From assembly GCA_017614055.1 (NCBI GenBank), contig JAGACP010000167.1, positions 1 to 5,651 of the forward strand: a stretch of 5,651 nucleotides of DNA. Direction: 5' to 3'. The stretch's first letter is position 1. Each line of letters starts with the position of its first letter. Positions 1 through 5,651 of the stretch are shown here, piece by piece. The translations under genes were made by a program, and so were the position numbers. Origin of the DNA: Erysipelotrichaceae bacterium. GTDB lineage: Bacteria; Bacillota_I; Bacilli_A; Erysipelotrichales; Erysipelotrichaceae. The notes beneath the pieces were generated by a model. It was not told the origin of the DNA, did not search any database, and saw only the letters and a list, made by a program, of their open reading frames with translations.

Positions 1-1044
1 CATTGGATAGCCGTTCTTTCCGCTTCTCCATATGCTCAGGATGTCATAGTCGGCATATAGACCAGTCAGCTCCATGAACTCTCCGCCTATCGTGGAAAGG
101 ATGGTCGCCGAATAGAAATCCTCGAATTCGAAGCCGTTATGGATCATCTTGTACAGCGTTGGCGTAAGATCCTTGTTCACGGCGATCTCATTGAAGCTTT
201 CGGCCATTATGTATATCAGGTTCTTCCCTTCGAAAAGACCTGTATATTCATTCTGCCTTGTTCCGTTCTGTCTGGCGAAATAACTGTTCATCTCTACGAC
301 TTTGTCATTCGCGCCTTCGCTGGCGGAATCGAAATCTATGTCCAGGACATTGTATCCGAATTCCTTCTGATCCGGTTCGGGATCCATCTCGATCACAGGC
401 TCTTCGATTATGGCGCTGCTGCTGCCGTTGATCCAGTTGAAAAGATCCAGACACAGCGTATTCATCACGCCTAAATCATTTATGCGAAGAGAGATGTTCT
501 TGCTGCCGTAGGTGCGGCTGAAAGTTCCGTTGCTGTCAAGCGGGAAAAACAGCGCAAGCAGATAGGCGCATACGGAAATGAGCAGCACTATCGTATATAT
601 CAGAGATTCCTTAAGCCTGATCTTTTCGTATCCGATCCTGTCATAAAGGAATATGACGAAAAGCAGCGGAACGAACAGAAGCAATATCGGGATGCCGTTG
701 GCGAATACGACTTTAAGCGCATCCAGCGAGAAATCTTTCACCTGGTCGGAAAGTCCCATCAGAGAGAAAGAGAAATAGAAGCCGTAGAAATTTGAAAGAC
801 ACAGCTGCAGAGCGTAGTAGATCGGAAACAGCAGCGTCACGATGATCATCGTCACTTTGTTGGCTTTCTTTGACAGCAGAGAAAAAACAAAAGACAGGAT
901 GCATGCGACGAAAATGTCGAAAGACAGCGTCAGCACGATGTTCCTGTTCAGTATGTTAAGGTTATTGAAAAGACGGAAGACTATCTCGTAGTATATGAAA
1001 CTTGCAGCCAGCGTCAGAAAAGTCTTGTATTTCACATGCAACAT
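1..1044 (-). CDS. LTA synthase family protein (membrane sulfatase-fold phosphoglycerol transferase), 3' end cut by window
   Basis: Partial gene; 348 codons are visible and the frame is still open at the left edge. The N-terminus has five hydrophobic stretches (about residues 7-26, 36-57, 64-84, 117-134 and 147-168), the usual five-helix arrangement of LtaS-type enzymes. An acidic linker (about 211-250) leads into the sulfatase-like catalytic domain, expected outside the membrane. There, KNLIYIMAESFNEIAV (274-289) carries the predicted metal ligand Glu282, and ILSTIGGEF (315-323) carries the predicted nucleophile Thr318, matching the Glu and Thr of Staphylococcus LtaS. Family members polymerise glycerol phosphate from phosphatidylglycerol, or transfer one unit as primases; the missing C-terminal half, with the remaining metal ligands, would be needed to choose. 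The start is uncertain: the ATG at 1042-1044 has no Shine-Dalgarno sequence and overlaps a TATAAT box. GTG at 1033-1035 in the same frame is an alternative that keeps all five helices. Confidence 0.88.
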   Translation of the reverse strand, partial: MLHVKYKTFLTLAASFIYYEIVFRLFNNLNILNRNIVLTLSFDIFVACILSFVFSLLSKKANKVTMIIVTLLFPIYYALQLCLSNFYGFYFSFSLMGLSDQVKDFSLDALKVVFANGIPILLLFVPLLFVIFLYDRIGYEKIRLKESLIYTIVLLISVCAYLLALFFPLDSNGTFSRTYGSKNISLRINDLGVMNTLCLDLFNWINGSSSAIIEEPVIEMDPEPDQKEFGYNVLDIDFDSASEGANDKVVEMNSYFARQNGTRQNEYTGLFEGKNLIYIMAESFNEIAVNKDLTPTLYKMIHNGFEFEDFYSATILSTIGGEFMELTGLYADYDILSIWRSGKNGYPM

Positions 1045-1051
1045 TATAGCA
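1043..1051 (-). promoter_or_regulatory. Extended -10 promoter element (TGCTATAAT) for the LTA-synthase gene
   Basis: On the minus strand the bases read TGCTATAAT, a consensus TATAAT preceded by a TGn extension. No good -35 box lies 16-18 bases upstream, where the yebC terminator hairpin sits; extended -10 promoters can work without one. The last bases of the box are also the first bases of the apparent ATG of the LTA-synthase gene. Transcription starting 6-7 bases downstream (about 1036-1037) would exclude that ATG and leave GTG 1033-1035 almost at the 5' end. The match could be chance in AT-rich DNA. Confidence 0.5.
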
Positions 1052-1078
1052 AATAAAAAACTGACTTTTCGTCAGTTT
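1051..1078 (-). terminator. Intrinsic terminator after the yebC-family gene
   Basis: On the minus strand a perfect 8-bp stem (AAACTGAC / GTCAGTTT, arms at 1071-1078 and 1058-1065) with a 5-base GAAAA loop runs into TTTTTTATTT. It begins one base after the TAA stop of the yebC-family gene, so the stop and hairpin are packed together. The stem has only three G-C pairs, so termination may be incomplete. Confidence 0.8.
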
Positions 1079-1079
1079 C

Positions 1080-1799
1080 TTACATCAGTACGTTGTGGTA
1101 TACTTCCTGGACGTCCTCGACTTCATCGAGAAGACTCAGCAGTCTGTTCCACATGTCTTTGTCATGCTCGTCTTCCAGAGTGACATATTCCTGCGGAAGC
1201 ATCTTGATGGCGCATACCGAATACTCGCATTCAGGGATCAGCGCATCGATGGCTTCCTGAGCCTTGTGCAGGTCTCCGGGTGCGACATAGACCGTCATCT
1301 CGCCGTCTTCCACTTCGATGTCGTTGACATCGACATCGGCATTGATCAGCGTATCCAGCATGGTATCTTCGTCTTCATACCTGAAAGAAAGCACGCCCAG
1401 ATGGTCGTATGTGAAAGATACGGAACCCTTCACGCCCATCTTGCAGTGAGCCTTGTTGAAACACTGGTTCATCGCGGCAACCGTCCTGTTGGAGTTGTCC
1501 GTCAGACAGTCGATGATGATCGTCGCGCTGCCCGGACCGAATCCTTCGTATCTCAGGGCGTCGTAAGACTCTCCTGAACCGCCCTTGGCCTTCTCGATCG
1601 CTCTCTTGATGACGTCTGCAGGCACCTGGTTGGCCTTTGCTTCCTTGATCTTTGAACGTAAAGCAAGGTTCATCTCCGGATCAGGCACGCCAGACTTGGC
1701 GGCAATGTAGATCTCCTTGCCGTATCTTGAATAAACTTTAGATTTCATTGCAGCTGTCTTAGCCATAGCTGCAGCTCTGACTTCATGTGCTCTTCCCAT
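1080..1799 (-). CDS. YebC/PmpR (TACO1) family protein, YeeN-like YebC2 subgroup
   Basis: Complete gene of 239 residues, the normal family length. The N-terminal helical region includes YGKEIYIAAKSGVPDPEMN (26-44) and the Lys-rich KAKGGSGES (70-78). The conserved RYEGFGPG (83-90) and DNSNRT (101-106) follow, and the protein ends in QEVYHNV (231-237). The beginning MGRAHEVRAAAMAKTAAMKSK differs from the AGHSKW start of classical YebC and resembles E. coli YeeN, placing it in the YebC2-type group. The family was first described as transcriptional regulators (PmpR). The mitochondrial member TACO1 aids translation, and bacterial YebC2 proteins have been linked to relief of ribosome stalling, so a cytosolic role at the ribosome is the best inference. 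The start is fixed by AGAGGTGA at 1804-1811, four bases before the ATG. The gene has its own promoter and a terminator directly after the stop, so it appears monocistronic. Confidence 0.95.
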   Translation of the reverse strand: MGRAHEVRAAAMAKTAAMKSKVYSRYGKEIYIAAKSGVPDPEMNLALRSKIKEAKANQVPADVIKRAIEKAKGGSGESYDALRYEGFGPGSATIIIDCLTDNSNRTVAAMNQCFNKAHCKMGVKGSVSFTYDHLGVLSFRYEDEDTMLDTLINADVDVNDIEVEDGEMTVYVAPGDLHKAQEAIDALIPECEYSVCAIKMLPQEYVTLEDEHDKDMWNRLLSLLDEVEDVQEVYHNVLM

Positions 1800-1833
1800 A
1801 AATTCACCTCTTTAAAACTTTAATTACTTTATT

Positions 1834-1862
1834 ATTTTAATACAGACATATCCCCTTGACAA
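1834..1862 (-). promoter_or_regulatory. SigA-type promoter of the yebC-family gene
   Basis: On the minus strand TTGTCA (-35, 1857-1862) and TAAAAT (-10, 1834-1839) are separated by exactly 17 bases. Each box differs from the housekeeping consensus at one position. Predicted transcription start is near 1827, giving a leader of about 27 bases that holds the ribosome binding site. The -35 box begins one base past the T-run of the ptsI terminator, so the end of one unit and the promoter of the next are almost fused. Confidence 0.75.
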
Positions 1863-1863
1863 T

Positions 1864-1895
1864 AAAAAACTGGTTTCTTTCGGGAAACCAGTTTT
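1864..1895 (-). terminator. Strong intrinsic terminator after ptsI
   Basis: On the minus strand a perfect 12-bp stem (AAAACTGGTTTC / GAAACCAGTTTT; arms 1884-1895 and 1866-1877) encloses a 6-base CCGAAA loop, and the descending arm continues into a run of six T. It lies about 27 bases after the ptsI stop codon. The A-rich side of the stem gives it some bidirectional character, but no plus-strand gene approaches it. Confidence 0.9.
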
Positions 1896-1922
1896 AATGC
1901 TGTTTCTATATGCCTTGAGGGA

Positions 1923-3623
<1,701 letters not shown>

Positions 3624-3648
3624 ATTAAGTCCCCCTTGTTACAAAAAT

Positions 3649-3678
3649 ATTATACTTACATTCATATGCTAGAGACAA
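3649..3678 (-). promoter_or_regulatory. Probable promoter of ptsI
   Basis: On the minus strand a perfect TATAAT (3649-3654) lies 18 bases after TTGTCT (3673-3678), a four-of-six match to the -35 consensus. Predicted start near 3642 gives a short leader of about 19 bases containing the AAGGGGG ribosome binding site. The -35 box lies inside the last codons of the upstream small gene. No catabolite-response (cre) element or antiterminator structure was recognised around it. Confidence 0.65.
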
Positions 3679-3977
3679 TCCAGAAAATTGTCATAGGCCT
3701 TGGCGCGGTGACGGAAATACGAAGACGCGGAGAAATACTCCAGATACCATGTTCCGGTCTTTCCCATCATCACCTCGTGCTCTATGATCAGTCTCTGCTT
3801 GTCGGGAAGAGTCCTTGCCACATCCTCGATGTGCTTCACGGTCCTTCTGTAGTTCTTTATCCTGTGGGGACAGATCTCCAGAAGCGCATGACTGTGGTCT
3901 TCCAGCTTGTACTTGCTGTCGAGGTAATGCCTCGACAGCATCTCGATCTCAAATTTCTGTCTCTTTAACTTATTCAT
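3669..3977 (-). CDS. Small protein with sigma-region-4-like HTH C-terminus (possibly MG284/MPN403 family)
   Basis: About 102 residues from the ATG at 3975-3977; a TTG directly before it (3978-3980) could add one residue. GGGA at 3982-3985 is a weak, rather close ribosome binding site, so translation may depend partly on hpf, whose stop lies about 30 bases upstream. The N-terminal half is charged and helical-looking, without membrane segments or signal peptide. The C-terminal half has the pattern 'LPDKQRLIIEHEV..G..WYLEYFSASSYFRHRAKAYDNFL', which resembles region 4 of sigma factors and ArpU-type phage regulators: a short helix, a turn with Ser-Ser-Tyr, then a basic recognition helix. From memory this resembles the uncharacterised MG284/MPN403 proteins of mollicutes and relatives; I cannot confirm that without a search. 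DNA binding is inference. Codons about 13-22 contain a perfect inverted repeat. Confidence 0.75.
   Translation of the reverse strand: MNKLKRQKFEIEMLSRHYLDSKYKLEDHSHALLEICPHRIKNYRRTVKHIEDVARTLPDKQRLIIEHEVMMGKTGTWYLEYFSASSYFRHRAKAYDNFLDCL
3914..3940 (-). repeat. Perfect 11-bp inverted repeat (hairpin) inside the small HTH gene
   Basis: TGCTGTCGAGG (3914-3924) and CCTCGACAGCA (3930-3940) are exact reverse complements separated by five bases. In the mRNA this would be a stable GC-rich hairpin with loop CAUUA, covering roughly codons 13-22 of the small gene and about 40-60 bases after its start. It has no following T-run, so it is not an intrinsic terminator. It could act as an mRNA processing or stability element between the hpf and ptsI parts of the region, or as a protein-binding palindrome; it could also be incidental coding sequence. 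Confidence 0.6.
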
Positions 3978-4009
3978 CAAATCCCAATGTTTCTACTGCT
4001 GTATTATGA

Positions 4010-4531
4010 CTATTCGCTGACTTCTATCAGTCCGTATCCTCCGTCGTTTCTCTTGTATACAACCGCCAGCTTCTCGCTGTCCACATCCTTGTAGATGAAG
4101 AAAGAATGCGAAAGCATCTCCATGTGCATGATCGCCTCGTCAAGTTCCATCTCCTCGGTATAGACCGTCTTGGTCCTTACAGGGATGTCCGCGTTCTCGT
4201 CAGGCTCCTCGTAGAAACTCTCGGCGAGAGATTCCTTGTGTCTGCGGGAAAGTCTTCCCTTCTGTCTTCTGATCTGATCTTCAAGTTTATCGATCGCCAG
4301 ATCGATGCCTGTGTAAAAGTCCTCGTGTACGACTTCCGATCTGAGAAGTCCGATCTTGCTCGGAACGTTGACTTCCACCTTGAGGCCGCCTTCATGGACC
4401 TTTACCGTTACTTTGGCGTTCTGCTGCTCGTCGATGACAACATACTTGTTGAGATCGGAAAGCCTGTTCTCGATCTTCTCTCTCATCTTGTCATTGATCG
4501 TGACATTTTCGCCATAAACTGTGAATTTCAT
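4010..4531 (-). CDS. hpf: Long-form ribosome hibernation promoting factor
   Basis: Complete gene of 173 residues, typical of long HPF (about 170-190). The N-terminal S30AE/RaiA domain (1-97) begins MKFTVYGENVTIND and ends with the conserved helix DFYTGIDLAIDKLEDQIRRQ (71-90) and basic KGRLSRRHK (91-99); it binds the 30S subunit in the decoding region. A flexible acidic linker (about 100-116) leads to the C-terminal dimerisation domain (117-172) with VRTK, DEAIMHMEMLSHSFFIYKD (131-149) and YKRNDGGYGLIE (159-170), the part that pairs two 70S ribosomes into inactive 100S dimers. The start is secure: AAAGGAGGT (4538-4546) precedes the ATG by six bases. Only 18 bases separate it from the DUF2779 stop, with no convincing promoter in the gap, so it is likely co-transcribed or driven from a promoter inside that gene. 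Confidence 0.97.
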   Translation of the reverse strand: MKFTVYGENVTINDKMREKIENRLSDLNKYVVIDEQQNAKVTVKVHEGGLKVEVNVPSKIGLLRSEVVHEDFYTGIDLAIDKLEDQIRRQKGRLSRRHKESLAESFYEEPDENADIPVRTKTVYTEEMELDEAIMHMEMLSHSFFIYKDVDSEKLAVVYKRNDGGYGLIEVSE

Positions 4532-4549
4532 AAGTCTACCTCCTTTATA

Positions 4550-5651
4550 TTAAGACTCTATTGTGAGTTTAATCAGCCATTTATATGCAAGGAACAGTCC
4601 GTACGCGTCCAGGGAACAGTACTGTTCCAGATTGTCGCGTATCCTCTGTTCATCCCCGTTTGACTTGTCCATGTCCCGCCAGTTGAATACCGCCTGCATG
4701 CCGTCGTCGATATCGAGGTTCTTGTACGAATAGTCCGAACAGATGTCTACGATCTGTTTAAGAGAATAATTCCCTCTCATCGATACGTCGTATACGAGAC
4801 CTTCCGTGAAAGGCTCTGCCAGATCGACGAAACGGCTGTTCACCTCTTCAAGATAGCCGCGATATTCCTCGAACACGTCCGCCAGTTCGCTCAGTCTCAG
4901 ACACTCTGCACCGTAGGCGTTGTAGGCGACTACGGGACCTTCATCAGGCAGATACTTCTGCAGAGCTTCTATGAACTCCCTCCTGCAGTCTCCCTTTGAT
5001 ACGAAAGTATAGTGCTGCATGTGGTTGTCTTCATCTATGTAGTAAAGCGCGAATTCAAACGGTAGCACATCCAGAGGCCTCATCCCCGGATAAGGCGGAA
5101 CAAGATACCTGTCCCATTCGAAATCGATGAAGGATATCGGTCTGGCGGAAAGCTTCTCCAGCCAATGGGTAAGCGCAACCTTATCCACATACATGCCGTC
5201 GTTTTTGGAAGCCATGATCTGGGCGTACTGCACTCTCGATCCTTCCAGCCTTTCGACATCCGCATCCTTCAGATGGACTATGCCTTCGTCGTACATGTCG
5301 TTCTTGTACTGACTCGATACCAGGCTCAATATGCTGTCATCGAAGAGCTTTTCTTCATCAGGGAAGCAGATACCGTAATAATCGCAAAGACCGTTCTGAC
5401 GGCAGTTTCTGTTCTTCTCAGGACGTTTCCCGTCATAGACATACTGATCCATCTGCCTGACGACATCCTCATAGCGGAAATTCGATCTGTTCACGATATC
5501 CATGATCCTGTTATTCTTGTACATGTCGGTACAGACGAACAGCTGCTGGACATCAAGATCATCTCCCCTGATATAATCCTCATTGAAATATATAAGATAG
5601 ATGTCGTTTACCGTAAGGCCAAGCTTGGCAAGCAGATCACAGGATGTTTTA
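4550..5651 (-). CDS. DUF2779 protein: Cas4-like nuclease remnant plus DEDD-exonuclease-like domain, 5' end cut by window
   Basis: The 366 visible C-terminal residues stay open to the right edge; the internal ATG at 5522-5524 is not the real start, because the 42 preceding codons continue family-like sequence (DIYLIYFNEDYIRGDDLDVQQLF). The first part resembles the end of a Cas4/RecB-type PD-(D/E)XK nuclease domain, with Cys83, Cys89 and Cys95 (CRQNGLCDYYGIC) spaced like the C-terminal cysteines that hold an iron-sulfur cluster. The second part is DUF2779: ISFIDFEWD (172-180, Asp176/Glu178), VAYNAYGAECLRLSELA (241-257), RFVDLAEPF, GNYSLKQI and YCSLDAYGL (344-352), reminiscent of DEDDy 3'-5' exonuclease motifs. 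A nucleic-acid-processing role is inferred; substrate and partners are unknown. The nuclease catalytic residues lie mostly outside the window. The TAA stop directly abuts the hpf ribosome binding region, suggesting a shared transcript. Confidence 0.85.
   Translation of the reverse strand, partial: KTSCDLLAKLGLTVNDIYLIYFNEDYIRGDDLDVQQLFVCTDMYKNNRIMDIVNRSNFRYEDVVRQMDQYVYDGKRPEKNRNCRQNGLCDYYGICFPDEEKLFDDSILSLVSSQYKNDMYDEGIVHLKDADVERLEGSRVQYAQIMASKNDGMYVDKVALTHWLEKLSARPISFIDFEWDRYLVPPYPGMRPLDVLPFEFALYYIDEDNHMQHYTFVSKGDCRREFIEALQKYLPDEGPVVAYNAYGAECLRLSELADVFEEYRGYLEEVNSRFVDLAEPFTEGLVYDVSMRGNYSLKQIVDICSDYSYKNLDIDDGMQAVFNWRDMDKSNGDEQRIRDNLEQYCSLDAYGLFLAYKWLIKLTIES

Noticed and set aside
139..474. 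Plus-strand open frame of 111 codons opposite the LTA-synthase gene
   Set aside because: Antisense to conserved catalytic motifs of the sulfatase-like domain; no support of its own.
1095..1577. Plus-strand open frame of 160 codons opposite the yebC-family gene
   Set aside because: Antisense shadow of a clear YebC-family gene, without family features of its own.
4289..4310. Short inverted repeat ATCGAT / ATCGAT inside hpf
   Set aside because: Only six bases per arm, self-palindromic and within conserved coding sequence; easily due to chance.
4532..4620. Possible promoter for hpf in and just before the 18-base gap (TTGCAT and AT-rich boxes)
   Set aside because: The candidate boxes do not have correct spacing; no pairing better than chance was found.
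4106..4663. Plus-strand open frame of 185 codons across hpf and the end of the DUF2779 gene
   Set aside because: Antisense to two supported genes and spanning their junction; no initiation signal or known domain.
5522..5524. ATG as the start of the DUF2779 protein
   Set aside because: The frame remains open through the right edge and the 42 preceding codons encode family-like sequence, so this is an internal methionine.
4550..5651. Reading the Cas4-like cysteine pattern as evidence of a CRISPR-Cas locus
   Set aside because: No repeat-spacer array or other cas gene is visible, and the C-terminal DUF2779 domain marks a separate family.

Overview
This 5.65-kb window reads entirely on the minus strand and looks like chromosomal housekeeping DNA from a low-to-mid GC Gram-positive (Bacillota). 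A lipoteichoic-acid-synthase-type membrane protein, a long-form ribosome hibernation factor, PTS enzyme I and strong AGGAGG-type ribosome binding sites all support that. A small protein resembling the MG284/MPN403 group of mollicutes points towards the Erysipelotrichia/Mollicutes side of the phylum. This placement is inference from protein types, not from a search.

Read in the direction of transcription (right to left), the layout is as follows. (1) The 3' part of a DUF2779 protein runs in from the right edge; it combines the end of a Cas4-like nuclease domain carrying cysteines with a DEDD-exonuclease-like domain. (2) After 18 bases comes hpf, the long hibernation promoting factor, with a near-ideal ribosome binding site. 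(3) After about 30 bases comes a small protein of about 102 residues with a sigma-region-4-like helix-turn-helix C-terminus; its early codons contain a perfect 11-bp inverted repeat. No terminator or convincing promoter separates these three, so they probably form one transcript. (4) ptsI (enzyme I of the sugar phosphotransferase system) has its own promoter, which overlaps the end of the small gene, and ends at a strong intrinsic terminator. (5) A YebC/PmpR-family gene of the YeeN-like subgroup (YebC2 type) has its own promoter, whose -35 box abuts the ptsI terminator, and ends at a second intrinsic terminator. (6) The 5' part of an LTA-synthase-family gene (five membrane segments plus the start of the extracellular sulfatase-like domain) runs off the left edge; an extended -10 element overlaps its apparent ATG.

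Together the window holds two ribosome-acting proteins (HPF and YebC2), the entry enzyme of PTS sugar uptake, a cell-envelope polymer enzyme, a nuclease-like protein and a putative small regulator. No mobile element, CRISPR array, tRNA or rRNA was seen, and no gene-free stretch exceeds about 125 bases. I do not see a clearly new biological system. The points most worth a second look are the small HTH protein beside hpf with its internal hairpin, the Cas4-like/DEDD-like DUF2779 protein outside any CRISPR context, and the unusual start region of the LTA-synthase gene.
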